Positions 20,051-33,549 of a stretch of 64,000 bases of DNA are shown in pieces; within the stretch, counting starts at the first letter, position 1; each line of letters opens with the position of its first letter. A program made the position numbers and the translations under genes. The notes below the pieces were generated by a model. The model was not told the origin of the DNA, ran no database searches, and was given only the letters and a program-made list of their open reading frames with translations. The stretch is from Ascaris suum (lineage: Eukaryota; Nematoda; Chromadorea; Rhabditida; Ascarididae): positions 1,984,137 through 2,048,136 of the forward strand of contig CM024184.1 in assembly GCA_013433145.1 (NCBI GenBank), read 5' to 3'.

Positions 20051-23000
20051 TGATATTGTAATCTTCGTTATATTATTAATTAATTAATATTATTATCACC
20101 GTTATTATCACCCCAGTTATTATTATCATTCTCGTTATTGTCATTGCTATTATTCTCACTATTATTATTGTTATCATTGTTATCACTGTTGTTTGTTATC
20201 ACTACCACTCTAATGGAATTATTTGTCCATTTCTCATTATTTGTTTATAATTTGAGTCCACATTTAGGGTTTAAGAAGGCAATAGAGTCAGTAACGAAAA
20301 TATGTTTTTCTTTTTTTGACTTCATTTGTGATCATCGGAATTATTTATGATTGATTGAAATGAATTCCAGGTTGCACACGGGGTTTCCCACTCGGCTAAA
20401 CTCTATCCAAACTCATATTTGGTACATGTACTCGTTGGAACGGCGAAAGGTGCAGGATCGGGTATTTTAAAGACGTTTGAACAGGTCCTTTTGGTTGCTC
20501 TCTTCATTTTGTCTTTTCTCTTCGTTTTATCGGAAATTCTACACGCTCAATATGACCGACGAAACTTTTAATTTGAAGGGATAGTTGCTTTTGTCTAATT
20601 TTTATTGTGGGAGAGAGGTGGTAGAAGTGGGGAGAAGAAAGATTGAGGTTGTGTAAAGAAGACGTTGGTGACCTTGCCAGATTTCGATTTTGGAACAGTT
20701 CGATGTTGTGGAGAAAGGGGGAAGAGAGTCGATTCAGAAAAATGGGGGTGATGGAGTTTGTGGCGCAAATGTCATGCCTCTGCATGAATGAAAATTATTG
20801 ATTGAGTGTTGTAACGTATGATTTTAGTTGGTGCGTGGTGTGTGGATGCCTGGCCATAATGAAGTGCTGCGTCCATCGTTCGCCACAAAAGCGTGTCTTG
20901 TTGCCTCGATTGTCTTCACACTCGACAAGCATTCGCACTATATCACTGCACCTCATGATATCGTTTACTTGGTAGTTTTTTCTTTTTATTTATTGTTTAT
21001 ACTTGGATAGCATAAAACTGCCGTTGTATTTATGCTGCTTTTCTGTTGTACTTTGGATTGCGATGGGGAAGTTGTCGATTGATGTTGTAATTTTTGAGGG
21101 AGGGGGGGGGGTGTTGTAATTTTATGAAATTATATTGGAAGTTTTGCGATTAAAAAAGGAATTGAATAAATTTCAAATAATTAAAGCGTTCGTAACCATG
21201 GCAACATACTTGTAAAGAGGTATTTATCAAGAGTATGGAAGATTATCACCTCCTGTCCCCGCAAATAGATAGAGTTTGCTTCGATCAACTTAAAAAGAGG
21301 GTATTTACTGAATATGAATTTTTTGAAGATGTCGATCGATGAGTGGATTTTTAGGAATATTCGTCTTTTTTTTGGAATTCTACTTAGAATACTCGCTATT
21401 TTTTGAAGTTGCAAACTATATAAGCCCATGGGTCTGTTTTCGCTGTTTTACGATAACATTGAGCAGATAGTCGAGAAATTGATAAACACTAGAAGTGATA
21501 GGCATTTATAATAGTGATAAAGTGATTTTCAGGGAGTGGTTGGTTTCTTCGTATATTTCAAATTGAGTGCAGTTTTGCTGAACGTGCAAGATCCATTCGC
21601 ACCATTTGAGAATCTCTTCTGCGCCGTATTTATGGGTGGGATTTGGGATGCGATGTCAAGGTTTGCAGCTGATTGTTAATTACGAGGCTTTTTTTATTTT
21701 TTATTTTGAATGATAGCTTTAGAGATACCTTAGATTCGTATGGTTAAAGGCACTTTTCTAAATCACAGTGTAAATCCTTGATCTGCGCAAGTCACTGATT
21801 CGGAACAAGTCTTCTGTATAGTTGGGAAGAGGGGCAGAAACCCGTTTTCAATTTATTTTTTCTTTAATTAATTATATTTCCTCGTGCAATATTTGTCCTA
21901 GCTCTCAAAAAAATTTCCGTCGTCGACATGAGATTTACTATCGCGGTCGGATTGACTGTTTCGCTGCACTTTTTTTTGTTGAATAAAAGTGCATAATATA
22001 TTTGCGGAGCTATGCATGCGCTGTTTTTACGGTTTTATTTCTTTATTGTCGGTTTCCGATGGCGCATTCCAATTATCATTGAGGGGAAGAAATTTTCGGC
22101 TATCTTGTTATTTAAAATAAATGAATGACGAAAAAGAAGAATGAAGATATTTGGAATTTGTAGTTTTTTTTTTAATTTTTGAAGAATAAAGTGAATTTTT
22201 GAATAATTAAAGAATAAAATGTGATGATAAATTTCCTTAGTCGTTATATAATATTATTTTGAGGCATTTTTTATATGATTTGTTTTGAGTACATTTGCGA
22301 TTTATAATCAAGAATGCTGTGGAGAAGGTTCGGTTATATAACATAGTGGTTGAATTTATAAGGTGATAGGAAGAAACGTCGATGTGTTTGAGACTGTCGC
22401 CTACGGGTTTCCACAGCAAATTTCATGTTTCGGTAGTTAGTCATAAGGTTTTTTGACAGAAGCGCTGGTGAAGTATAAACGAGAGGTTTTCCCGTGTTTT
22501 AGAGATTAGTTAGTATCGGTTAAGGGAAGTGAATAATCGTGGATAGGAAAGTCGTGTTTCGCCTGAAGCGGTCAGAACGGTAAGCGGCGAAAGGCAAAGA
22601 TAGAGAAAATGAAGGGTGCCCGCGGGGAAACTGTTTGGCTTCTTGAAGGACACCGAACTGTTTGATTATACTTCAGCTGAATTCCACCCCGTCCGCCTTC
22701 CTTTTTTCTAGTCGAAGAGCATCTTTGAAGAAAATATTATGGAGGAAATTTTTTGAAATCGTCCGATCCTCTAGTTTCATATTATCAGCAGAGTGCAAGA
22801 TGCGTTTCTGCGAATCTCACTGTAGTACTAGCATGTTCTAGAACACATATTTCATTCCCTTATTCAGTACCCATAATATTACCTTATACACTGTTACACT
22901 TCTTTTTCCTGTCAATGCACTGTTCCTAATATTGTACTGTAATTTAGATTTCTGTTGATATTTGATCCGAAAATAGGATATCGAATAAACATTTCAGGGC

Positions 23001-23085
23001 GATAACTGCAAGTCGCGAACGACGGGCCGGCAGCCAAAAAGTGGAGAATGGGCCAATCCAAGCCGAGCCAAAGAAGGAGCAATAG
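16560..23085 (+). CDS. TMEM38: trimeric intracellular cation (TRIC) channel
   Basis: TRIC channels are ER/SR potassium channels that balance charge during calcium release. The 293-aa model joins 16560-16670, 17945-18121, 18923-19042, 20371-20484, 20828-20971, 21533-21660 and 22998-23085; all phases fit. Family landmarks: FPYFDIAHYVL at 27-37; RKHPLSCWLSSMLMCFAGSFLANFLLG at 55-81 with exon 2; YLVFYSPFD in exon 3; the glycine motif GTAKGAGSG ending near 167; AVFMGGIWDA near the end of the last membrane helix; then a charged Arg/Lys tail ending KKEQ. Length is normal for TRIC. Exon 2 has two in-frame acceptors: 17944 (TTTCAAG) restores the conserved HYVL-to-RDD spacing and was chosen; the stronger-looking 17884 (TTCAATTCAG) would insert 20 residues. 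The orthology to TMEM38A or B is not resolved by eye; nematode genes are usually called tric-1B. Confidence 0.93.
20009..20048. repeat. (GA)n microsatellite
   Basis: About 40 bp of GA dinucleotides in TRIC intron 3, followed by an ATT/GTTATC-rich tract to about 20200. Confidence 0.95.
20759..20773 (-). repeat. exact copy of motif GACATTTGCGCCACA
   Basis: The minus strand reads GACATTTGCGCCACA, identical over 15 bases to 15586-15600. It lies in TRIC intron 4. Confidence 0.8.
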
Positions 23086-23319
23086 CCGGACGATGGTGCA
23101 GTCTATGAGGGCGATCGCACTGGAGAGGCTGGATGATTTCGAGCGAACTTTGAAAGGAGCACTCATCTCCATAGTACTGTCTTTTTTTAAAGAGAGGATG
23201 GAGGAATTGAAGCTTTAGAACGAGATTACTTGTGTTGATTAGCATAACAAATGGATTGTTAAATGCGTTGATAATACAATCACCGTGAAGAAAACAACTT
23301 ATCCTCAAGGGAGAGGGTG

Positions 23320-23325
23320 AATAAA
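23320..23325 (+). terminator. candidate polyadenylation signal of the TRIC gene
   Basis: AATAAA 235 bases after the TRIC stop codon; it is the first clear copy downstream. Confidence 0.45.
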
Positions 23326-24915
23326 TACGTGACCTCATACTTCCTGAATTGGTGCCCAAAGTTGAGATGTACCTATTCGTAGGCACATGGCAGTATTTAC
23401 TAGTAGCGCAAGCAGAAATAAAGAATAGATTTCCTTTCAGTTTACTGGATTTGATTTTTTTTTAGAAATTTTGAAACAAGTGAGACCAAAGTCAACGGTA
23501 GCAGTTGGATGGTTACCTGTTCCTTAATGAAGAGTAAGGTAGGTGAAGGAATGCGTCTACCTTGACATCTTTCGACAATGATGTTGGAAGAATGGGAGGT
23601 TTCAAAGAGACTATAACGAGGAAAAGGATAGAGGATCCCGCTTCAATGGCATAGAATTCCTACGACTCTTTTCCAGATCCCCAGAAGTCTTTGGAGTTCT
23701 CAGATGCTTCGACCTCCTCCTTCTCTTTCCCTTTCTTCCAAGTGTAGAATTGGTTGCGCGCTTGGTAGGATATCAACGAAAGCGTGCAAAGTTGTTGTGT
23801 TTTTAAAATTACTGTAGCTTTAGCTATTTACTGCTGTTAGCTTATCAATAGCAATATAAAATAATAAAAAATATGATTGGTAGAGCATTTTGCAAAAAAA
23901 TCGTTATTGTTGTGTTGTTTTATTTTGTGTATATTTTATCAAGTTCTTTTGTTTTTGTTTTGCTGTAAGTTTGATTTCTAGTGTAATCAGCTCTTTAATA
24001 GTATCTGATTTTTAGTATTTAATTATATAGTTTTTTTTATTATAATTGTATAATTAAATACTAAAAATAGCTTTTAATAGTATTTAGTAGTATGTAATTA
24101 TAGGTAATTTTTTGCAGCTTTATTTGAACGCCAGAAGGAATTTTTGAATTGTTGGGATGATTTGATTGCTTGAAATATTCAAGGGGGAGAAGATATGTTC
24201 GCTGATTGATTCGTTGATATTCGAGTTGTTGATGAAATTTCTATTATGTTTTAATAAGGGAGTTCGTTACTATTGCTAAAGTAATTATTATTATTTACTG
24301 ATAATACTACTGTGTTACTGCATTACTGCTAATCATACTGTATTATTGTTACTATTACTGCCACTACTAGCATATTCAACAATCGAGTAACATTACCATC
24401 ATTATTAGTTAAATCAGTTAATGAACTGTTGCATTATTAAATGGAATTAATCAATATGAACAGCATTAAATAGATCGAAATTGACGAAAGATTTACTTAT
24501 TATGCGAAATCTACGATATATTTAGTGCGGTGTTGTTGTGAAATTATGGGAATTTTGAAGGGATGAAATGTTTGATAAAAGTTTTGTTGATAATTATGGA
24601 AGAATGATCTTATCAGCACGTATTCTATTGATATACCTATTATATTCTTCTTTTATAGCGATATATTTCACGATAATTTTAGGTTTTTGAGGTTTATATG
24701 CATAATATATGTATAGTGGATCAGTACTTTATTCAAGAGAAATGGATTGATTGCTTTAAGCGTTTATTGGCTTGTTTTATGGATTATTTTCGTTAAAAGT
24801 GAATAAAAGAGGGGAACGAAGAGAGAAAAACAAGAGAAGAAGACTGTTGGTGGCGAGATGAGCAGAAGTTAAAGGTGGCATTCTTTTATTGAAAGTAGAT
24901 GTGGGTTCATCCTCT

Positions 24916-24935
24916 CCCCCCCCCCCCCCCCCCCC
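24916..24935. repeat. poly-C tract
   Basis: Twenty consecutive C followed by a CT-rich block. Confidence 0.95.
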
Positions 24936-25684
24936 TCAACCCCCCTCTTCCCCTTCCTCCTAATTTATTTTCCTCTCGAAACCTCTGATGGAATATTTGA
25001 GTTGATAGCCTATCGGTGGCTTGGGTATGGAATTGTTTTCGGTTATAATGACTCCACTTTAGTCCATCTTGATGACCTCCTTCCTTCCCATCCCCCTTCC
25101 CCTCCTTTCTCTTGCCCGTCCCACATTTTCCCTCACTCGCGTTACTTCTCATTTCCCTCCTCTTACAGAGAATTTAATCTGCATTATATGCAGCTTTAAA
25201 GAAAAACATCACAAACGATTCCTTCTGGCGTTTTAGGTAGAAATAGTCGCATATCGTAAAGCTTTAATGTGCGTGTGTGATCATCACTATTTTGAATGCT
25301 TTTAGCTTTATTATGTAATCTCGATATTATTATCTCAATATTTCGATTATATTTTAAATGATTTAATTATATTTTCGAGAATTCATATACAACTAATTGC
25401 GCGAAATTATTAATATTATTGTTTATAATTTAATTATTACAAAGTTGTAAACAAATATTTGATGATTTTTCGAGATAAATCTATAAAGGTGAGATCGATC
25501 GATTTATTTTTATGATAAGAACTGAAGTTGATGATCGTTGAAGTTGTTATTTAAATCTTTGAAATGAAAATCACCTCCAAATTAGCAAAGAATTTCATAT
25601 TTGATTGATTAATATATGTTGAGCCAATAATAATCAATGATAATTAATAAGAGCCAATAATCAAGCAACGATAATTCGAGTCAA

Positions 25685-25757
25685 TTTCTAATAGCGCAGT
25701 CGGTTTGATGTTTGCTCGGTAAATGTCGAATTATAGGATCGAATCCCATATGCGATT
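25685..25757 (+). other. tRNA-like sequence, possible SINE head
   Basis: An A-box-like TAGCGCAGTCGG at 25692-25703 is followed 32 bases later by a B-box-like GGATCGAATCC at 25736-25746, normal tRNA order and spacing. The T arm can mostly pair, but the acceptor and anticodon stems do not. It is therefore not a functional tRNA. It is either a decayed tRNA or the head of a tRNA-derived SINE. Confidence 0.4.
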
Positions 25758-26374
25758 GTAGTTCTTTCATTCGTCATTTTCTTGCATAAGGGCAGTTTTA
25801 TTTTATTTTTTTTAATTACAAAATTTGCTGTTGATATTGTCTCTAAATTTTGTTTTCTATGTAATTGATTTTACTTTATGTTTATATATGCGAGATTTAT
25901 CGTATTCCCCTTTGCTCTCGTATAATCCCATCGCTTTCATATTTCCCAGTGATGGTACTTAAAATCGATAGGTAATTATCAAGAAAGAAATTGACGATTT
26001 TAGAATTATTCGTAAAATTTAATGAATATATTGTGTGTCTTCATTTGTAGTTGCAAGGGATTATATAATTCGATCATATAGTTTGATGGATGTAGTTATA
26101 AGTTGTATCATATAGTTTGAAGGAACGCTTGTTTTTTTTTTCGACTCTAGTTTGTAACCCATCTAATAGTCATAGGGGATTATATTCGTGAGGTATTCGT
26201 ATCGTCTAGTTATAGTTTAATTGGTTTTAAACGTTATTTATGTTTACGAGAATATTGCAGTAAAGTGTGCTGTGTGTTGTGTTCGTATAAATTAATGGGA
26301 AAGCTTCTTACGCTTAAATCTCTGAATGTATCCTCTAATGGAACAAAGCAATTGGGCAGTATTGAGTGACAATG

Positions 26375-26449
26375 TGCTCATAGTAGCCTAGCGGTTAAAG
26401 CGTTTATCCGGAAAGGGGAAGGTCGCAAGTTCGAGTCTTATTGCTCATA
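26375..26449 (+). other. second tRNA-like sequence with flanking direct repeats
   Basis: The A-box-like TAGCCTAGCGG at 26384-26394 and the B-box-like GTTCGAGTC at 26429-26437 are in normal order. The patch is bounded by 8-bp direct repeats TGCTCATA (26375-26382 and 26442-26449). The D arm pairs at three of four positions and the anticodon stem does not form, so I do not call a tRNA gene. It lies 0.7 kb from the first patch in the same orientation. Confidence 0.4.
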
Positions 26450-27802
26450 AAGACCTCGTCCAGGCTACAGTTGGGATGTTTGTTTGAATATGATGGCGTG
26501 GTATTGGGAAGACGTTTTCTTTGCCGATAGACGTGTTGTGTAAATTAACCAAAAGAAAATGCTTGTATGGGAAGTGGTATAGGTTGGCTTTCGAGAAAAC
26601 TTTTACCATCGGATTAGTCGATAACTTCTAAGCGCAGTAAAAAATACCTTCATATGAAGTCGAGAATATGAGCACCCAATAAGGCATAAAATAGCGACTT
26701 CCGGTTGTGAGATTTTCCTTTCTTTCATAGTCGCTTTTCATAGGCAATTGCTTGAAAACAATTAACATGATTATGCTGTGAGGTTTCGAAATGAATATTC
26801 AGCAAGCTTAGAGAATAAAAGCTGAATGAAACATGAAGGAATCAGATATCTCGGGATCAAACAACCGATTGTTTTGGAGAGTCTTAAGATCAACGGAGTT
26901 CAATGCGTTACTTCAAGAGTTACTCGAATAATTTGCCCCTGAGATGAGAGGTTTTTTCAACGGAATTCATAACTTCAGGAGAATTTTTCAAGGAAGTTTC
27001 TGAGAGCAATTTTACGAGTATGAACCTTCTTGAGTGCAAGTTTTTCGATACGATTCTACGTGTAATTAAAGGTTATCAGCGATAATATGCAAAACAAGAA
27101 CGAAGCGCACATGTGAACGAGGAACCGAAGAAAAATTATCACCAAACCGGAATTTTTATTCAGGAATGAAAGAACTCAGTAAAATACTAAACGGAATCGC
27201 AGATAAGAGAGGATAAAAGATGGAAGGTTGCCAACCGGTCCGGAATTGTTTGCTAGTAGGCTGCAATCATTGAAGATCAATCGCTATGACGTTCCTGTGA
27301 TGTTTAAAATGCTTGAATTGGTTTTCTGTTGCAGCTCAATATCTCTTTAGTCGACGGCTGATACAGTTTTGTGTGGAATTACTTTTGTGTTCGAAGGTTT
27401 CCTTTACGATTTAGTGTTCGTCCACAAAGTTCGGTGTATTTTGCTGTTGTTATTCGATTATACGGCTTATTATTTGATTTAGCGATGTTATCGTTTGCTT
27501 GTTGCATCAATAAGGACCCTTGGTCGTTATGGAGAGTGTTTTCATTGCTTAAGAACACCAGGTGAGACAGGTAACCATGGAGGGGGCAGTGGAGAGCTCC
27601 ACATTACTAGCTTGAATGACACGACCTCCATCATTCCTTCTCTATACCTTCCCTCGATTAGGAGGCAACAAAGAGGATTTCCAATGCCATCGGCTAAGCT
27701 ATCTATCACTCGGCCAACATACGTATTCCCGAAGCCTATTTTTAGTAGGCGTTCTTGAATAACTGCATTAAGCGGAATTTTGCCACATTCATCAATGCCC
27801 TA

Positions 27803-27819
27803 ACAGTTTTATTTTCCAG
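27803..27819 (+). promoter_or_regulatory. splice acceptor one base before the TOE1 start codon
   Basis: CAGTTTTATTTTCCAG ends at 27819 and the ATG begins at 27821. Such an acceptor directly before the start suggests either spliced-leader trans-splicing, common in nematodes, or a cis-spliced 5' UTR exon upstream. Confidence 0.55.
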
Positions 27820-27820
27820 G

Positions 27821-30800
27821 ATGAATCCATCTAATGGCTTTCGGAGTAAAGCGTCTAGTAATGACACCATAACAGCATCTACTAGTTCAAAAATATTCGG
27901 CAATCTTCGTACACAACAAGGACGACTTTCAAAGATCGCCGTACTCGAAGTTAATAGAGAAAATATAACAACCATTTGGCCATATCTTCTCATTTCAATT
28001 AGAAATGCCTCATTTATATCGCTTGATCTGGTAAGATTATTCGCAAAATTTTCCCAATATATGCTTTTTATAATTTGTGATATTATTGATGTAATTCAGA
28101 AAAAAAAACAAATATAAGTAACGGAAATATTTAAATATTCTAGTTGCCTAATTTTGATTTGCATAATTGCTGAAATTTCTGAAATTTAAATGCTTAAATT
28201 TTATTTATTTAAATTTTCTTTGTATTTATATTATAATGAGCATATGATGATGAACAGGAATTAAGTGGATTGGGTATTCGAAAAGGATGGTCATCACAAT
28301 CGTTGGAGGATCGTTATCAAGTGATTCGTGAGAGTGCGCGAAGTCGTGCTATACTCTCTATCGGTATTAGCATATTTCGATTGTTGAAACGGAAAGAAAC
28401 CGATCAGAAAAAACGTATCAAATATCAATGCCAGGTCTGCTTTATTGTTCTGTTTTTTTTTGTATGAATAGGAATTAAGCTGTCAAATTCTGATGCAAGG
28501 TTTAAAAAGCAGAGGAAAACAATGAATAAAGGAAGTTGTGGGGGGGGGGGAGGGGAGGGGGAGGGGAAACAAGAAAATTTGTCATTAAACGAATTTCATT
28601 GTTGTAATTTTACTGCAATATTGAAATGAATTTAATGAATCGAAAATTAATGTGATACTTTCATCGTTCATTATAAACGGTGATATAATTTAATTGATTG
28701 GCTTCTTTCTTATAAATGCTTTAGATAAAGGACAAGTCAAAAATATGATTGCAAAAAGAGAAGCGAAATGAACGGCATAAAACGTTCGATAAGTTTATCT
28801 TATATTTATTTATATGTTAACGCAGAGAGAGCACGCAAAAGATTTTATTCCTTCTTTCTTTACTGTATTGCAATGAACGACCATGCCTTGTTCCTTCATC
28901 CTTCCTCCCCAATCCGCGTCCATGTCTGTTACGCTCCCCCTCCCATCTCCCATTTCCCACCCCTCTTTTTTCCTCCTTCTATATACTTATGAGGTGAGGT
29001 TCTCGATTAGAGAAATAGATGAGGAAAAAGGCAGGATTCTACCTGCTGTATGCATAGGAAAATGGTTTATATTATGTTTAAGTATCACTGTTCTTAGATT
29101 TATTCTTACACATCCTAATATAGAATGTTTGCGGTATTTAGTTAGTCAATTATAGAGAGATCTGATTGATACTGGTGGTAATTAAGTTGAGATTTGTTTA
29201 TTGCTTCTAAAGCAAACGCCATCTGAGAGTTCGGGATGGGGCTGCATTTCGTCTTAGTATCATTACTATCGCTTTATTTTCTACTATATATTAGTGAACC
29301 TTGATAATAAGTTTAACCAACGATAAACGTTAATAATGGGATAGGTTGAGGTGAATGATTGTGCGCTGAGTTTTTGAAATACGGAAGGAATGAGGTTGAT
29401 GAGAACGGATTCCGTTTTGTTTTTGACCTGAAAGGAAATTTCAGATTCCGGGTTCGTCTTGCTGTTCCGAAAAGAATGCTTCCTTGTTTTTGCACTGAGA
29501 AATATGGAAGAATTTTTTCTTGTCGTTATCAAATCTCCTTTGCCTTTCTTAAGTCCGCAGTTTTCCCACTTCTTACTATACCAGCCGCCCTCCTTCGCCA
29601 CTCCTTCTTGCCCATCTTCGTTGTTGTGAAATCTGGCGGTGCTAGTGCGATGATAGTCGGGAAATAGGGTTTGTTCTTTCTAGGTGGCATCGAGAAATTC
29701 ATGTCTTACTTGGCTTTTATTATTTTTGAGATTTACGTGTTGCTATAACATTAATAACATTATATGATTGTAGGGGAACTTCATTTAGTTTCTTTATTTC
29801 CGTGGTTGTAGATGAAAATGAGTAGAAATTCCCGAGATTATAAGGTCTGAACCTATGAGTATCATATTGCCTGAATAATGCATTATCAATTGAGCTATTG
29901 TGAAATATGCGAGGTGCATTGAATTCATTTTAATTGAAGGTTTTCAATATTCTCTCTTTATGTGCGGCACCGTTCGTTGTGGAACCAGATGGATTGCAAT
30001 TTTTAGCGAGGCATAAGTTCGACTTCAATCGTCTTATAAATCTTGGTGTGTCGTATGGCGGTGATACCGCTAGAAAAGTGCGTCTCTTCATTGCGATTAC
30101 TTTTTCTTATTTCTAACGATGATCATTGAATTGAGGCCATAAATTGACTGATAAAACGAAAAATTTATGCTATGGGCGGCATTTAAAATTATGCGCTGTT
30201 GATTATCTATTCACTAAATCAACCGTTACCTGTCCGATACATACATCAATTACTTGTTCATGCAATTATTTTTTAAATTCAGAACGGTTGTGCAACATAC
30301 GATACGTTGAAAGCTTTATGGGAAGAGATTCTATCCGCATCAGTGCCTATTACACTTCACAATGGAATTGTGGATTTAGCTTTTATTTATCAGCATTTCT
30401 ATTCGAATTTACCCGAAACATTAGTGGAATTTTTGGCAAATATATGCGATTGGTTTACATTGGACGAATCCGGCACTCCGGGACTCTTTGATTCGAAATA
30501 TTTGGCAGAATATAGCGCTAGATTGAAGGCATCTTATTTGGAGTATGTCTTTCGTAAATGGTTAGTTGGTTTTTCTTCGATATTCATGAAACTGATTTAG
30601 AATTTCATCACATATGAAATAGATGGAATTAATGAGTATTATAATAGAGGCAAATAATTTTATTGTGGAAAAGTGCCGATCGCACTGTATTAAAATTTTT
30701 GAAGCTGCATTGGAAAATTTGAAGATTTCGTTGAAAAACCTCGAAAATCTAAACAAAGAGAGCTATTTAATGGGATTGTTTTAGCCGAAATTTGCATATA

Positions 30801-33465
30801 AATAGTGAGCTTCGTTCTATCGTTATAAATAAAGAAAATACAGCAAAAAATGTGGATGAAACAGAGAAAGAATATAAAGTCTCTAAAGCAGATTAATGAA
30901 GTTATGCAATGAGCTTATTGAATTTGATCGACATAAATTCGCCAACAATTGAACGGTGGATTTTTTTTTAATTGATAATCATGCATGGACCTCATTAGCG
31001 TGGCCCATGGGCGATTATGTGGTGAACTAGTAAAACGTCATGAAATTTAAATCTGACGGTGCTGTTTTATCATTTAGCAACGGAAGTTTATCGTAGTTTT
31101 CATGAGAGAATAAACCTTTTTTTATTCGCACTTTAAATTATTTATTGATTGCGCATTGATAAGTAGGCAGTATCACTGACGATCGATAAATCATCGCTAT
31201 CAAATTCATGTGAAATATTCATAAATAGGTAGATAGATTAGTTATTAGCGTTGAGTCGTTCCATTTGATTTTTAGTCGACAGATTCTAGAATCACAACCC
31301 GAGAAACCTCAAGGTTTATGAAACCGCAATTCTGAAGTAGACGTAGTAGTTGGCTGTGTTGTTGAACGTGACGTAGATAAAGCGTCTTCGCCACGTCAAC
31401 TCAACGATTAAGCGGTTTTCAGTCAACGTGATAACGCTATAGAGGCTTCATCGTCGCGTGCTTATATCAGCATCGAATTCGACGATCTTCCATTGTCCAA
31501 CGATAGTATAAGGACAGCTTTTGATGTGGTCGACTGTCAGTTACCTAATCCGTTCTTGGAGGCTGTCATTGTACCAAATGGTGTCAGCGAGAGGGACGCT
31601 GAATTGATATGCAAAAAATATGCTGTAGGTCCTCTTTTTTTGAATTTTATTTAGCACTCGCTGGCTGCAAAAGCAAACTTATTGGGATCTCTAAGTTCTT
31701 TTTTGTCCAGTAAGGTGAGGGATTTCGATTCGCAGTTGCATCCAAACGTTGTTCATCGTTCCACTTAATACGAATCAAACCGTAATTTGTTTGTATTTAA
31801 ATATATCGCATGATTCGATGATAATTTAAAGATTAAATCGTGCAAGCTTAAGCGATTGGTATGATAGAATTTCGCGAAAGTTATATCTTTTGCATAAATT
31901 ACATAAGAATGATGCGCTTTCCAGTTTTTTTTTTCAAAGATTGCTAATTTTTTTAACGACCAACATTTGAGCTGTGATCTAAGCTGATATTTTTTCTATC
32001 AGACTTTCGGATTCTGCAATCTCAACGAGAAATGCAATTTAATGCACAATGTGGATCTCGTACTCGATCTAGAGGAACAAAAGCAGTTAAAGGTGAGCAT
32101 TTTTCATGAAAGGGGAGTAATGTTTTGGCTATACGTTCATTAGAGTGGTTAGTGATTCATTCAGGTGCATTTAAGTTTTTGTTATGGGGGTGCTTTGTTC
32201 CGTTTGATGCTTTCAAAGAGCATGTGGAGGCAATTCAAGGAGTTTTCAAGCTCAAAAGCGCTTATTTTCTGATATAAGGTGGACTAGTACCCGAGTAGGA
32301 GGGATTCAAAAATTGTTTTCTTTCGCTACCTCTTTCAAATAAGTGAGGTACGAGGTAAAAAGCTTTTTATGAGTTCATAAATTCCATTTTATTTCGTTGT
32401 GGTTTGTTTTGAAACGTTGAAATATTTCGCCAGCAGGGCATTTTACATGAAGAGTGAGTGAAGATCGAGTGGGAATTGTGGGATTGTGTCGGAAATATGG
32501 GTCCGAACTCTCGAGTTCCATTGTTCTTAAATCCCGAGATTTCGCATCCTGAAATTGGAATATATGGGAATCAGTGTGAGCTGAAACAGACTATGCTGCA
32601 GGTTGTTTGAGTTTCGTTCCAAAGTGTCGAGGCTCGCCCGGATTTTCCCGGAAGGTTCCGACTGGAGTGGAGTTGTGAAGAAAGAGCGAGGAGGGGGTTA
32701 AAAACCGCTCTTGTGCTTAGTGCTAATGAGTGTGAATTGACTTATATATAGTTATACTGCTTCGGATACTGTAACTTAATACCAAATATAAGAAAGCGCA
32801 AAGTGTATAAGCCCTGTACAGTTGGATTGGATTCGTGGGTAAGAAAGTTGTGAGACAGCCAGTCATCGAGGTCTGCAGTCGTAATGCAGCGGTTTTCTTG
32901 GGAATGGATAAGGGGGGAATAAAGAGAGAGCACTTAATATTTGTTTTTTTTTTGAATTTTTTTTATTCCTCTACCTAATTAATTCCCAAGAAGCATCACT
33001 ATTTTAATGCTATGTGATGATATACGTGTTTCAGTTAAGGCGGCGTAGGAAACATCGTTATGACTATGCATCGAAGGGAATTCGCATAGAAGACGATCGG
33101 CAAGAGGAGAGGGCAGCGAATGATGGTAGTGAGGAAGGAGACGAGTTGCTGACAGACAAGAGCAGTTCCATTGTGACAGTCGACAACTCAAAAGTTCGGG
33201 ATTGTTCAATGGAACTCGACAACCGGCTGGAAGAGGTAGCTTCTCGGTCGATAAGCGACATCGAACGGAGTGCTGTTGGTAAGTGTTGTGTGTTTCAATT
33301 TTCAAAATAATATCGGTCGGCTAATAGATTTAGTTCGATCACCAATTATATCATGCAACTTGCAATATAAGTCCAGGTGTATAAGATGTCCGTCACGAGA
33401 ATATGTTCATATGAACAAATTTTGGAGCTGTATTTCCTTAAAGAGCTGATGTTGGAAACGTTCTG

Positions 33466-33549
<84 letters not shown>

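Larger units (their letters stand above)
23086..27820. other. spacer between TRIC and TOE1 genes
   Basis: The TRIC 3' UTR probably ends near 23350. The rest has no supportable gene. It contains a poly-C tract with a pyrimidine-rich flank (24916-24960), TTA/ATT-rich stretches near 24000-24400 and two tRNA-like patches. The final 20 bases form a strong splice acceptor just before the TOE1 start. Confidence 0.6.

Noticed and set aside
26375..26449. Functional tRNA gene
   Set aside because: A- and B-box-like sequences are present, but the acceptor and anticodon stems do not pair.
29284..29667. Overlapping ORFs of about 100 aa on both strands
   Set aside because: They lie within TOE1 intron 2, with no domain and no exon-like boundaries.
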